60,890 nt of DNA from UBA3871 sp041797745 (GCA_041797745.1 JBHBZU010000017.1:1-60890); one strand, 5' to 3'. Counted from the stretch's first letter, positions 51,564 to 60,592 are shown. Program-made: numbers and translations. Notes: generated by a model not told the origin, from the sequence alone.

Positions 51564-53225
51564 TTACGCAATTTCTTCCCCATCCAACTGCGCTGCCCGT
51601 TCAAGCGCTTCATCGATATGAGGCAAGAAATTTTCGCGACCGATAATGTCTACAAACCCACACTTCTCCATGGTTTTAAAAGGCTGCTCGTTTACGTGAG
51701 AAAATACCAGTGAAACTCCCTTTTTAACACAACGTTGATGTAGTTCCTCCAGGGAATGCATTGCTGTGGCGTCTAAAGCAGGAACTCCTCTCATACGGAT
51801 AACCATGCACTTTGTGAAGTTCTTCGCTTTCAACTCCGCTAAACGTTCTGCAACTCCGAAAAACATGGGTCCCGAAATTTCGTAAACTCTGACGTGCTTC
51901 GGCACAAATTTGGCTTCAGTTCTGTCAGGATCCTCTTCGTCATCGAAATACTTCCAGCCCTTGACTTCTGCTTCTTCACTCATTCGCTTGATAAACAGGA
52001 ATGAGGCCACCAGCATACCAACCTCAATAGCTACCACCAAATCAAAGACTACCGTCAGCACAAAAGTCACCATCAAAACAATGATGTCGCTTTTAGGCGC
52101 AGTCTTCACCAAACGGGCAAAGGTTCTCCAGCCGCTCATATTGTAAGCCACCATGAAAAGAATTGCCGCAATGGTCGGCATAGGAATCAGCGCTGCATAA
52201 GGCATAAGTGCCACCAGCACTAAAAGCAGCACGATGGAATGAACTATTCCCGAAATTGGCGAACCTCCGCCGTTTTTAATATTGGCAGCCGTTCTGGCAA
52301 TGGCCCCCGTGGCAGGAATGCCTCCGAAGATGACGGAACCTATATTTCCTATGCCTTGAGCAATCAGCTCCATATTTGAGCGGTGCTTACTGTTAATCAT
52401 GGAGTCCGCAACTACACAAGACAGCAAAGACTCTATGGCTGCCAATACCGCTATGGTAAAGCCGTTTGAAAGTTCATTTTGGAAAATATCCAGGCTGAAA
52501 ATCGGCAGATGAGGTTTTGGAATACTGCTGCTGATTTCATATAAGTCTCCAATGGTTTTAGCCTCCAACCCAGCTCCTTTTACAAGGGCTACGCCTGCAA
52601 TAACTGCAATGAGAGACCCAGGAATCTTTTCTGTAACAAAGGGCCATAGTATTAAAATTGCAAGGCATATCAAACCAACCATAAATGCCTCAAGGTTAAA
52701 GCTGTCAAAAAACGTAATGACCGCCTTAATTTTCTCTAGGGTTTCGATAGGTCTAACGCCTGCTGCATAAGTTAACCCAAAGAAATTTTTCAGCTGACCA
52801 ATCAGAATTGTCACGGCGATTCCTGCCGTAAAGCCTGTGGTAATAGTGTAGGGAATAAATTTAATCAGGCGACCGAATCTGAAAAGCCCCATTAAAATCA
52901 GTAAAACCCCTGCAATAACAGTGGCTGCAATCAGCCCCTCCATACCGTCCTTTGTAACTATGCCTGCAACTACAGTAGCAAAGGCCGCCGTAGGTCCCGA
53001 AATCTGTACTTTACTGCCACCGAAAAAAGAGATTAAAAATCCGGCTACAATGGCTGTATAAAGCCCTTGTTCCGGAGACACTCCCGAAGCCAAAGCCAGA
53101 GCTATGGATAAAGGCAAGGCTATAATTGCTACAATAAATCCGGATAACACATCTTTAGCAAAATGTTTTTTGTTATATGTTTTCATTGTGGAAAACAGCT
53201 CCGGTACTAATTTATCTTTTCCCAT
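51564..53225 (-). CDS. SulP family inorganic anion transporter with STAS domain
   Basis: This 553-residue protein has a 10-14 helix membrane part (about 15-420, with the sulfate-transporter region SGFIVAIIALPLSIALALASG and ISGPTAAFATVVAGI) and a cytoplasmic STAS domain (about 440-545, RGVPALDATAMHSLEELHQ). SulP proteins carry sulfate, bicarbonate or other anions. The ATG at 53225 was chosen for the GGGGAGGG site 7 nt upstream; the open frame starts 11 codons earlier. It is a single-gene unit. The substrate is not determinable from sequence. Confidence 0.93.
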   Translation of the reverse strand: MGKDKLVPELFSTMKTYNKKHFAKDVLSGFIVAIIALPLSIALALASGVSPEQGLYTAIVAGFLISFFGGSKVQISGPTAAFATVVAGIVTKDGMEGLIAATVIAGVLLILMGLFRFGRLIKFIPYTITTGFTAGIAVTILIGQLKNFFGLTYAAGVRPIETLEKIKAVITFFDSFNLEAFMVGLICLAILILWPFVTEKIPGSLIAVIAGVALVKGAGLEAKTIGDLYEISSSIPKPHLPIFSLDIFQNELSNGFTIAVLAAIESLLSCVVADSMINSKHRSNMELIAQGIGNIGSVIFGGIPATGAIARTAANIKNGGGSPISGIVHSIVLLLVLVALMPYAALIPMPTIAAILFMVAYNMSGWRTFARLVKTAPKSDIIVLMVTFVLTVVFDLVVAIEVGMLVASFLFIKRMSEEAEVKGWKYFDDEEDPDRTEAKFVPKHVRVYEISGPMFFGVAERLAELKAKNFTKCMVIRMRGVPALDATAMHSLEELHQRCVKKGVSLVFSHVNEQPFKTMEKCGFVDIIGRENFLPHIDEALERAAQLDGEEIA

Positions 53226-53289
53226 TAGCTTCCCTCCCCTTGTGTAAAAAATAAACAATCTCTCAAACCGAAGATTGCTATATTTAATT

Positions 53290-53313
53290 GTCCATAATGT
53301 AAAAGTTATGGAC
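53290..53313. promoter_or_regulatory. Inverted repeat upstream of the SulP gene
   Basis: GTCCATAA (53290-53297) and TTATGGAC (53306-53313) form an 8-bp inverted repeat with 8-nt spacing, about 65 nt before the SulP start. ATTGTCTACAAT, a second short palindrome, lies near 53346. They are plausible operators; the regulator is unknown. Confidence 0.4.
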
Positions 53314-53406
53314 GCAACGAGAAAATTGTATCACTATTTTTGCACATTGTCTACAATTTCGGAGAGTAAGTGCCAAATTTGTACAATCTTACAGCAAATT
53401 AGTAAC

Positions 53407-53430
53407 GCCGGTAAGGCTTTCCTTACCGGC
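53407..53430 (-). terminator. Hairpin downstream of thioredoxin
   Basis: GCCGGTAAGG and CCTTACCGGC form a perfect 10-bp stem with a 4-nt loop just after the trxA stop on the minus strand. The following T-run is weak, so it may stabilise the transcript end as well as terminate. Confidence 0.6.
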
Positions 53431-53449
53431 ATTAAAAGTTATCATTTTT

Positions 53450-53761
53450 CTATTTCAGCATAGCGTCAATAGCTTCCTTGGAAACCAAGCCAACAGTTTT
53501 GTTAACAACTTCACCGTTCTTAAACAGCAAAAGTGTAGGAATGCTAAACACTCCAAACTTAATGGCAAGTGCCTGCTCGTCATCAACGTTGACTTTGCCC
53601 ACCTTTACCTTTCCGTCGTATTCTTTTGCTACGTCTTCTATGATAGGTCCCAACATCTGACAAGGTCCGCACCAGGTAGCCCAAAAATCCACCAATACAG
53701 GTTCCTTTGACTGCATTACTTCTTTTTCGAAGTTATCATTTGTAATTTTAATCTCTGCCAT
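53450..53761 (-). CDS. trxA: Thioredoxin
   Basis: This 103-residue thioredoxin has the active site WCGPC (near 29-33), preceded by VLVDFWATW, and the cis-proline loop FSIPTLLLF (near 74). It reduces protein disulfides in the cytosol. It lies 12 nt after a small ferredoxin-thioredoxin reductase catalytic chain, so its electrons probably come from ferredoxin rather than NADPH. Confidence 0.98.
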   Translation of the reverse strand: MAEIKITNDNFEKEVMQSKEPVLVDFWATWCGPCQMLGPIIEDVAKEYDGKVKVGKVNVDDEQALAIKFGVFSIPTLLLFKNGEVVNKTVGLVSKEAIDAMLK

Positions 53762-53773
53762 TTTTAATCCCTC

Positions 53774-53971
53774 CTATTTTTCCTTATAATATAACATACA
53801 GTGGCAAAAGCCCTCATAATCCGGGTCTGCAATCTGATCTCTAAACTCTTTGCACATACACTTATTTTCCGGAGTTTTCTCCAGTCTGCATGGGCAATAG
53901 CCGTCTTTTTTTGCAAGACCCTCCTTAATTCTCTTAACAACAGTTAAGTCTTCATTTTCTCTAATCTTCAT
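53774..53971 (-). CDS. Ferredoxin-thioredoxin reductase catalytic chain-like protein (short)
   Basis: This 65-residue protein carries three CxC pairs: CPC (26, 28), CMC (38, 40) and CHC (56, 58). These match the Fe-S cluster and redox disulfide ligands of the FTR catalytic chain. It is much shorter than the plant/cyanobacterial chain and its spacings differ (9 and 15 residues between pairs instead of 16 and 8). The middle CPC is CMC. It would reduce the adjacent thioredoxin with ferredoxin electrons. No variable subunit is nearby. Confidence 0.85.
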   Translation of the reverse strand: MKIRENEDLTVVKRIKEGLAKKDGYCPCRLEKTPENKCMCKEFRDQIADPDYEGFCHCMLYYKEK

Positions 53972-54070
53972 AGCTTGAATCTCCTCTCACTTTCTAAAAT
54001 TAAATCTAAACTTTCACTTCTGAAATTTATAAGCATACACTATGAGTGTTTACTTGTCTTTTTTACTCAT

Positions 54071-54703
54071 CTATTCTATAGGTTTCGGTTTTGGCAGGCT
54101 CCACTCAAAATATGCAGCCAGCATTCTGATGATTACAACCAAAGTCAGTCCTGCCACCATGGAAATACCCTCTCCTGCAAAATCCCACAATGCAATGCAT
54201 ACCAAAGCACCTGCCATGGAAGCCGAAGCATAAACTTTCTTTACAAATATTTCAGGGGTTACATCTGCAAACATATCGCGAAGAGCTCCACCACCAACAC
54301 CTGTCATCATGCCTACGAAAACTGCCATAAAATAATGTGCCTCCGGAAAGGCATTCAAACCTGCCCTAAGACCTATAACCGTAAAGGTTCCAAGTCCGAT
54401 AGCGTCTGTTACCAGCATGGTAATATCATAAATTTTCTGCTTTGCAAATAAGATACGTCTCACAAATGCCGGAAAAACCGCAATCGAAGAGATAATCGCA
54501 ACCGTGGCATATATCGGTAGCTGAAAAGCGATGGGGGGATTTATTCCTAAAATCAAATCTCTTATAATACCGCCGCCTACTGCGGTAGTAAGCCCTAGGG
54601 TACACATCCCGAAGATATCCATCTTGTTTTCAATAGCCACCATAGCACCGGAAATCGCAAAGGCTATAGTACCGATTATTTCCATTACAAAGAACATATT
54701 CAT
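54071..54703 (-). CDS. TRIC-type cation channel / UPF0126 membrane protein
   Basis: This 210-residue protein has seven membrane helices in two repeats, each with a glycine-rich signature: TTAVGGGIIRDLILG (near 40-54) and MTGVGGGALRDMFAD (near 130-144). This is the YadS/UPF0126 family, which is homologous to TRIC channels and thought to pass potassium or glycine-like solutes. The C-terminus is short and basic. It is flanked by the redox pair and the alcohol dehydrogenase with about 80-100 nt gaps. Confidence 0.92.
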   Translation of the reverse strand: MNMFFVMEIIGTIAFAISGAMVAIENKMDIFGMCTLGLTTAVGGGIIRDLILGINPPIAFQLPIYATVAIISSIAVFPAFVRRILFAKQKIYDITMLVTDAIGLGTFTVIGLRAGLNAFPEAHYFMAVFVGMMTGVGGGALRDMFADVTPEIFVKKVYASASMAGALVCIALWDFAGEGISMVAGLTLVVIIRMLAAYFEWSLPKPKPIE

Positions 54704-54782
54704 TTAAGTTTAAGTCTCTCTTTCTAGGTCGTAATATTTTCCTTTTAAACCTGCTAGACTATTTTATCCTATAATATATAAA

Positions 54783-55943
54783 TTATAAAGCATTTTCAAA
54801 AATCTTTCTTATGTCTGTTTCTTTCAGCTTTACAAAGGCTCTTGCAGGACTTCCGCCAGCAGCCTTTTTTGCCATGATGTCAAAGTATTTATCATCAATC
54901 TTAATTTCAGAAAGAGTCGCAGGAAGTCCAACGGATTTGAAAAATTCGGCTGTTTTGCAAATAGCAGCTTTGGCAATTTCCAAATCATTTCCCTCTCTGA
55001 TATCCCAAACGTTTCTTCCGTATTCTACAAACTTCCAAAGGGTATCTTCATTTAATACATATTCCATCCAAAATGGAGTAAGTATCGCAAGACCCACACC
55101 ATGAGTGATGTCGTAATAAGCCGAAAGTTCATGTTCCATAGCGTGAACGGACCAGCCGTCAGAAGCACCGTAGGAAAGCAGACCGTTGATTGCCAGCGAC
55201 GCAGCCCACATAAGATTAGCTCGGGCATCATAGTCCTTAGGATTTTCCAAGGTTTTTGGTAAATATTCAATGCAGGTCTTCAAAAGTCCCTCCGCCATGC
55301 GAGCTTGTAAAAAAGCCCCCTTTGTCTGATTGAAATAATTTTCAAAAATATGGCTCATAATGTCCGCTGTGCCTGCAACAGTCTGATATCTTGAAACGGT
55401 ATAGGTATATTCCGGATCCAAAATAGAGAATACCGGCTTTGTAACATCATTGCCTGTTCCCCATTTTTCATTTTTCTGCATATCTGAAATAACTGCAAAG
55501 CCGTCCATTTCGGAACCTGTTGCCGATAAAGTCAGAACAGCCGCCAAAGGAAGCGTCTTTTCTATCTTTGCAGGATCTAATACCAAATCCCAAGGGTCTC
55601 CGTCATATAAAGTCCCGCAAGCAATCATCTTGGCACAGTCAATGGTGGAACCCCCGCCTACAGCCAGCACTGCCTGAACATTTTCCTTGCGGCAAATTTC
55701 AATACCCTCCCGCACCGATTCAATCTTCGGGTTCGGCTCAATCCCTGAAATTTCAAAAACTGTTATACCTTGCTCTTTCATCTGCGCCCATACAACATCG
55801 TAAAGTCCGTTCTTTTTGATACTTCCGCCGCCATAAGCCAAAAGCACCCTGTCTCCTAACTTTTTCAAGTTGCTGCCTAAATTCTCAATCTGCCCCTTGC
55901 CAAAAAATATCTCTGTCGGAATATTATAATGAAAATTTTTCAT
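54783..55943 (-). CDS. Iron-containing alcohol dehydrogenase (BDH-like)
   Basis: This 386-residue protein has an N-terminal NAD(P)-binding domain (GGGSIKKNG; AVGGGSTIDCAKMIA near 95) and a C-terminal helical metal domain. Metal ligands are seen in the D near FGV-like DIMSHIFENYF (near 195-205), HAMEHELSAYYDITHGVGLAIL (near 265-285). It reduces aldehydes or ketones to alcohols, as butanol dehydrogenases do. It follows a LysR regulator gene by about 30 nt in the same direction, which suggests control by that regulator. Confidence 0.93.
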   Translation of the reverse strand: MKNFHYNIPTEIFFGKGQIENLGSNLKKLGDRVLLAYGGGSIKKNGLYDVVWAQMKEQGITVFEISGIEPNPKIESVREGIEICRKENVQAVLAVGGGSTIDCAKMIACGTLYDGDPWDLVLDPAKIEKTLPLAAVLTLSATGSEMDGFAVISDMQKNEKWGTGNDVTKPVFSILDPEYTYTVSRYQTVAGTADIMSHIFENYFNQTKGAFLQARMAEGLLKTCIEYLPKTLENPKDYDARANLMWAASLAINGLLSYGASDGWSVHAMEHELSAYYDITHGVGLAILTPFWMEYVLNEDTLWKFVEYGRNVWDIREGNDLEIAKAAICKTAEFFKSVGLPATLSEIKIDDKYFDIMAKKAAGGSPARAFVKLKETDIRKIFENAL

Positions 55944-55972
55944 GCTGATGTCCTCACTTTCTTTTTCTACTT

Positions 55973-56845
55973 TTAAGGTAAATTCGGACTTTGTTTTATC
56001 ACAAATTCAATAAATCGGTTAGCTGCATTCGGCAAATCGTCACGCTTTCTCCAAGCGAGTGAAATATGCCTTTCTATCGGCGGCTCTATTGGTCTAATTT
56101 CTACATCATAGCTTTGGCGATATAATGTGAGCGCTGAAAGCACGCTGACTCCAAGCCCCTGCTCCACCATTGCCAAAATAGAAGCGTCATTTTCAATGGA
56201 AAACTTTGTATTTGGTGTAAGATTCAGCTTATTAAAAGCGATTTGAATTTCAGTAGTAGTATCCGACAGCTCATTAATAAGGAACCTTTCCTTAGCTAAA
56301 AGTTCTAAAGGAACCGTTGCGTATTTAGCCAATTCGTGACCTTTCGGAAGCACCGCCAAATGAAATCCGTTCTTCAAATCCAGATATTCAAGATTCGGAT
56401 TTAATTTTTCAACTGCAAAGGCGAAATCGGACTTACCCCTTTCCACCTGCTCAAGATTATAGTTATCGGAAGCTAAATCTATTTCAAATTCAACACTGGG
56501 ATATTCCGTTGTAAATTTTTTAAATAGCATAGGAAGCCAATATGTAGCTACGCTGCTGAAAGCCGATATCCTGATGAGGCTGTCCTCCAGTCCTCTAATT
56601 TCATCAGCTTTTCGCTTCACATTCGCATAACTTCCCAATAAATACTCAATCTTGGGATATAGTCTTTGCCCATCCCTTGAAAGTTTTGCTCCTGCTCTCG
56701 ATCTTGAAAGCAGTTTAACCCCCAAATCCTTTTCCAAAGATGCAATCATCTGACTCAATGCGGATTGAGTATATCCCAGTTTTTCCGCAGCTTTAGTAAA
56801 GCTACCCTCCTCCACCACCGTGGAAAGTGCAATATATTTTTCCAT
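55973..56845 (-). CDS. LysR family transcriptional regulator
   Basis: This 290-residue protein has an N-terminal winged helix-turn-helix (SFTKAAEKLGYTQSALSQMIASLEKDLGVKLL, about 14-45) and a periplasmic-binding-like effector domain (about 90-290). It precedes the alcohol dehydrogenase gene in the same orientation, so it may regulate both itself and that gene, in response to an unknown metabolite. A TTATAGTTATAG-rich region lies upstream of its start. Confidence 0.95.
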   Translation of the reverse strand: MEKYIALSTVVEEGSFTKAAEKLGYTQSALSQMIASLEKDLGVKLLSRSRAGAKLSRDGQRLYPKIEYLLGSYANVKRKADEIRGLEDSLIRISAFSSVATYWLPMLFKKFTTEYPSVEFEIDLASDNYNLEQVERGKSDFAFAVEKLNPNLEYLDLKNGFHLAVLPKGHELAKYATVPLELLAKERFLINELSDTTTEIQIAFNKLNLTPNTKFSIENDASILAMVEQGLGVSVLSALTLYRQSYDVEIRPIEPPIERHISLAWRKRDDLPNAANRFIEFVIKQSPNLP

Positions 56846-56955
56846 TTTCTACCCTTGTTCCCTTTATCTTTTTAGCTTTTGACTTTATTTTATTATTAGC
56901 AAAACTTATAGTTATAGTAATAAGATTAATTTTACTTATTATATCCTCTATGCTA

Positions 56956-57114
56956 TATTATAGTCAAGTGGTTAGGGTACAAAGGTTACCCACATGAATC
57001 TAGTCACATAGGTTGGGATTTACAATGGCAATTGAGCACTGCCGCAAAAGATAATTCCACCTTAAAAATAATAAAAATAAGTCTGGAAAAGCCTTGCGCA
57101 AGCAAGGTTTTTTC
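56956..57114 (+). ncRNA. Candidate small + strand transcript ending in a terminator
   Basis: CCTTGC and GCAAGG around GCAA (57092-57108) followed by TTTTTT form a + strand terminator, yet no + strand gene lies upstream. A TATTATAGT -10-like box sits at 56956-56964. Between them GGGTA/TACCC and GGCA/TGCC can pair, and a nine-codon frame (57025-57054) is present. A small RNA is the simplest reading. Alternatively the terminator works only for flanking minus-strand genes. Confidence 0.4.
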
Positions 57115-57116
57115 AG

Positions 57117-57506
57117 TTAAAGGTATTCTTCCACCAAAGCGATAGCTTCCTTAATAAGCCCGTCGCAATGTTCTCTTCTGTGTATCCCTTTAGCTGTACT
57201 GTTCTTAAGAAGTGTGGCACATTCCAATGTTCCATCATGATTTTCTTTCATCTTCTTTTGAATTTCAGCAGTAGCTGACGGACTGGTAATTCCCATAGCT
57301 CCAAGAGCCATAATAGCACCTGTCACCGCACCGCAAACGCTTCCGGTTCTCATACCTCCGCCAAAGTTGGCAGAAATTGCATGAGCCTGTTCCTCTGTAA
57401 GACCTGTTTTATCGGCAAAGGCTACCAGTACCGTCTGCGCGCAATTAGGTGCAGCCGCACTGTTCCTATATTCCATAGCTTTTTTAACACGTGGTGAATC
57501 AATCAT
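57117..57506 (-). CDS. C_GCAxxG_C_C family protein
   Basis: This 129-residue protein has the spaced cysteines of the C_GCAxxG_C_C family: NCAQTVL (near 24), GSVCGAVTGA (near 60), LECATLL (near 95) and HCDGLI (near 113). The pattern suggests a metal or redox centre. The family is abundant in anaerobes and its function is not established. The ATG at 57506 has AGGAGG 6 nt upstream; earlier in-frame starts overlap the neighbouring gene. It lies 10 nt after the YbaK-type gene. Confidence 0.88.
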   Translation of the reverse strand: MIDSPRVKKAMEYRNSAAAPNCAQTVLVAFADKTGLTEEQAHAISANFGGGMRTGSVCGAVTGAIMALGAMGITSPSATAEIQKKMKENHDGTLECATLLKNSTAKGIHRREHCDGLIKEAIALVEEYL

Positions 57507-57516
57507 CTTTTGCCTC

Positions 57517-57981
57517 CTAGTATTTACAAACATCTATCCATTCTGCTTCAGGCACCAGTTGTCCCAATTCTTCAGGGGTAAGTTCCACTGCGCTGGCTGC
57601 ATTGCCACACGCCGGATATATTTTTTCAAATCGCTTCAAAGAATTTTCCAAATACACTTTCACACCCTCATTTATTCCAAAAGGACAGACTCCACCAACT
57701 TCATGCCCTATTAGCTGACCCACTTCTTCATAAGACAGCATTTTCGCTTTGGTGTGAAACAGTCCCTTATACTTTTGATTGTTCACCTTGGCGTCTCCTG
57801 CGCATATAATCATGATGGGTTCATCACCAACCTTGAAAGTCAGGGATTTAGCAATGTGTTCGGGCTCCGTGCCCACTGCAATAGCTGCCAGCTCCACTGT
57901 GGCGCTGGAGCTTTCAAACTCTCTTATGCGATTTCCAAAACCCATTTTTTCAACATAGTTTTTGGCTTTTTCCAGTGACAT
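57517..57981 (-). CDS. YbaK/EbsC-type aminoacyl-tRNA deacylase
   Basis: This 154-residue protein shows the INS-superfamily features ELAAIAVGTEPEHIAKSLTFKV (with the catalytic Lys near 46), VNNQKYKGLFHTKAKMLSYEEV and GGVCPFGI. Members hydrolyse mischarged tRNA, such as Cys-tRNA(Pro). No synthetase gene is adjacent. It starts 25 nt after the copA stop, so it may be read with the copper operon. Confidence 0.92.
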   Translation of the reverse strand: MSLEKAKNYVEKMGFGNRIREFESSSATVELAAIAVGTEPEHIAKSLTFKVGDEPIMIICAGDAKVNNQKYKGLFHTKAKMLSYEEVGQLIGHEVGGVCPFGINEGVKVYLENSLKRFEKIYPACGNAASAVELTPEELGQLVPEAEWIDVCKY

Positions 57982-58006
57982 TTATATCCCCCTTTTCTTT
58001 TATAGG

Positions 58007-58204
58007 TTATTCTGCAAATTCGTAGCCTGCATTAATAACAGCAGCCTTTACTTCCGCAATATCAATATCTTTATCTGAACGAATCTCTACGGTATCCGTA
58101 TTGTGATTTGCTTTGACTTCAACCACTCCGTCAATAGCCTCGATAGCGTTCTTTACATGTGCCTCACAGTGATGACACATCATACCCTTTACTTTAATTT
58201 CCAT
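58007..58204 (-). CDS. Possible internally started CopZ-like copper chaperone within copA
   Basis: The last 65 codons of copA encode a complete HMA domain (MEIKVKGMMCHHC at its start). Its in-frame ATG at 58204 is preceded at 7 nt by GGGAGGA, as strong a site as those of independent genes here. The domain could thus be made as a free CopZ-like chaperone as well as a fusion. This is analogous in outcome to the frameshift-made CopA(Z) of E. coli. Evidence is from sequence only. Confidence 0.5.
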   Translation of the reverse strand: MEIKVKGMMCHHCEAHVKNAIEAIDGVVEVKANHNTDTVEIRSDKDIDIAEVKAAVINAGYEFAE

Positions 58205-60574
58205 TTTCTTGTCCTCCCTTTCTTTTCTTTCTATGTAGATTTTACCATCTACGCCTGCAATTTTCAATTCTTCAAGCTTTTCTGTGTTTCCATAAAGCTT
58301 ACTTTCGTACATTTTAAAAAGATTCAGCCTTAATGCATTTGTTACAACGCAAAAGCTGGATAAACCCATGGCTGCTGCCGCAAAAGTCGGGTTCAAAGTC
58401 CAACCGAATATATTAATCCAAACTCCTGCCGCTAAAGGAATACCGATAATATTGTAAAAGAATGCCCAAAATAAATTCTCATGAATATTTTTAAGTGTTG
58501 CTCTACCTAAACGGATTGCCGCCACCACATCTTCAAGGCTGTTCTTCATCAATACCACCTGCGCCGCGTCAATAGCCACATCGGTACCCGCTCCGATTGC
58601 CATACCTACATCCGCTCTGGTAAGCGCCGGCGCGTCGTTGATACCGTCTCCCACCATTGCAACAGAGCCAAACTTTTGTAACTCAACGACAGCAGCTTCT
58701 TTGCCATCAGGAAGAACTCCGGCAACCACCTGATTAACTCCCGCTTCTCTACCGATAGCTTCCGCGGTTTTTAAATTGTCTCCGGTAATCATTACCACGC
58801 GAAGACCCATATCTTTTAATTTTTTAATGGCTGCGGCACTGTCTTCCTTAATAACATCCGCTACTCCGATTATTCCAAGCAGCTTACCATCTGCTGCAAA
58901 AAAGAGAGGTGTCATGCCAAAAGTTGCCATTTCCTCCGCCTCAGTATTTTCAAATTCAATACCTAAACTTTCCGTTACAAATTTCTGACTTCCGCCTAAC
59001 AGCTTTCGTCCTCCAAGGTATCCTGTCACGCCGCTACCGATTTCCGCCTTAAAATCCGTAACCGTCTCCTTTGAAATCCCCCGTGCCAGCGCCTCTATAA
59101 CAATGGCATGGGCCAAAGGATGTTCACTCTTTTGTTCAAGGGCATATGCTACGCTTAAAAGTTCTTCTTCCGTTACATCTGCCACAGTTGAGATTTTCTT
59201 AACCTGCGGTTCTCCCTTGGTAATGGTGCCTGTTTTATCCAGCGCCACCACCTGAATCCGCCCCGTTGCCTCTAAAGAAGCCGCCGTCTTAAAGAGAATA
59301 CCGTTTTTAGCACCCTTTCCGCTTCCCACCATTATGGCAACCGGTGTCGCCAGCCCCAATGCGCAAGGACAGCTGATTACAAGAACCGAAATAGCTCTTG
59401 CCAATGCGAAAGCCACCGTTTCCCCTGCCAGCAGCCATATTATAAAAGTAGCTGCTGCAATGGAAATAACCACCGGAACAAAGATTCCTGAAACCTTATC
59501 CGCTATTTTAGCAATGGGTGCCTTGGTAGCCGCCGCGTCGCTAATCATCCGTATTATTTGGGAAAGGGTAGTATCTTCCCCTACCCCTGTTGCCCTGCAA
59601 ACCAAATGTCCTGATTGGTTAAGGGTTGCCGCAGAAACATTATCCCCCTCCGCCTTATCAACGGGGAGACTCTCTCCTGTAAGGGCTGCCTCGTTCACTG
59701 CACTGTTGCCTTTGATTACAACTGCGTCAACGGGAATATTTTCTCCGGGGCGCACTACTATCAAATCTCCGATATTCACCTCTTCAATAGGCACTTCGAC
59801 TTCCGATTCACCCTTTAAAACCACCGCCCTTTTAGGCGCCAGCTTCATTAATTCCCTCAAAGCATTGGTAGTTCTTCCCTTTGATTTCGCCTCTAAAGTT
59901 TTCCCTACGGTAATAAGGGTGAGTATGGTGGCGGCAGATTCAAAATAAAGCTCCTGCATGAAGCCTCCTGCTGCTTCCATATCCCCTGCTGACATTGCTT
60001 TTGACATGGCAAACAGGGCAACCACGCTGTAACCAAAGGCGGCAGTCGCTCCCAGCGCCACCAGCGTATCCATATTAGGCGCTTTACGGATAAGTCCCTT
60101 AAAACCGCTTATAAAGAACTTTTGGTTTATAATCATGACGATTGCCGCCAAAAGCATTTCGTACAAAGCCATACCTACATGATTTCCATCCAGAAAGTTA
60201 GGTAAAGGCCAGTTCCAAAGCATATGTCCCATGGACTCATACATCAAAGGAACAAGGAAAATTAGAGAAAGCAATAGCCTTTTTCTCAAGACCGGAGTTT
60301 CCAAGTCCTCAAGCTCATCACCACTGTTTTCAACTTTGCCCTCTCCTGTTTTTTTGTAAGTTTTCTCTTTTATAGGTTCCTCCAAGCTGGCACCGTAGCC
60401 TGCTTTTTCAACGGCTTGAAGAATTTCCTTTGGTGAAGCATTACCCTCAACTCCCATTGAGTTTGTGAGTAGACTTACCGCGCAGGAATCAACGCCCTTA
60501 ACAGCTGAAACCGCCTTTTCAACTCTGCTGCTACAAGCTGCACAACTCATACCCGTTACTTTATAATGTTGCAT
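58007..60574 (-). CDS. copA: Copper-exporting P1B-type ATPase with fused C-terminal HMA domain
   Basis: This 855-residue pump exports Cu(I). It has an N-terminal HMA domain (GMSCAACSS, about 8-16), eight membrane helices, TGES actuator loop, the CPC transport site SCPCALG, DKTGT phosphorylation site, HPLA and GDGINDAP. A second HMA domain (GMMCHHC) forms residues 791-855, after a charged linker, which is unusual for CopA. A ribosome-binding site and ATG precede that domain inside the gene. It follows csoR by 18 nt and is presumably copper-induced. Confidence 0.97.
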   Translation of the reverse strand: MQHYKVTGMSCAACSSRVEKAVSAVKGVDSCAVSLLTNSMGVEGNASPKEILQAVEKAGYGASLEEPIKEKTYKKTGEGKVENSGDELEDLETPVLRKRLLLSLIFLVPLMYESMGHMLWNWPLPNFLDGNHVGMALYEMLLAAIVMIINQKFFISGFKGLIRKAPNMDTLVALGATAAFGYSVVALFAMSKAMSAGDMEAAGGFMQELYFESAATILTLITVGKTLEAKSKGRTTNALRELMKLAPKRAVVLKGESEVEVPIEEVNIGDLIVVRPGENIPVDAVVIKGNSAVNEAALTGESLPVDKAEGDNVSAATLNQSGHLVCRATGVGEDTTLSQIIRMISDAAATKAPIAKIADKVSGIFVPVVISIAAATFIIWLLAGETVAFALARAISVLVISCPCALGLATPVAIMVGSGKGAKNGILFKTAASLEATGRIQVVALDKTGTITKGEPQVKKISTVADVTEEELLSVAYALEQKSEHPLAHAIVIEALARGISKETVTDFKAEIGSGVTGYLGGRKLLGGSQKFVTESLGIEFENTEAEEMATFGMTPLFFAADGKLLGIIGVADVIKEDSAAAIKKLKDMGLRVVMITGDNLKTAEAIGREAGVNQVVAGVLPDGKEAAVVELQKFGSVAMVGDGINDAPALTRADVGMAIGAGTDVAIDAAQVVLMKNSLEDVVAAIRLGRATLKNIHENLFWAFFYNIIGIPLAAGVWINIFGWTLNPTFAAAAMGLSSFCVVTNALRLNLFKMYESKLYGNTEKLEELKIAGVDGKIYIERKEREDKKMEIKVKGMMCHHCEAHVKNAIEAIDGVVEVKANHNTDTVEIRSDKDIDIAEVKAAVINAGYEFAE

Positions 60575-60592
60575 TTAATCCCCTTGTTTTCT

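Noticed and set aside
56964..57020. tRNA-like stretch with AAGTGGTTAGGGTA and GGTTGGGATT
   Set aside because: There is no acceptor stem, no proper TTCGA T-loop and no anticodon arm, so it is not a tRNA gene.
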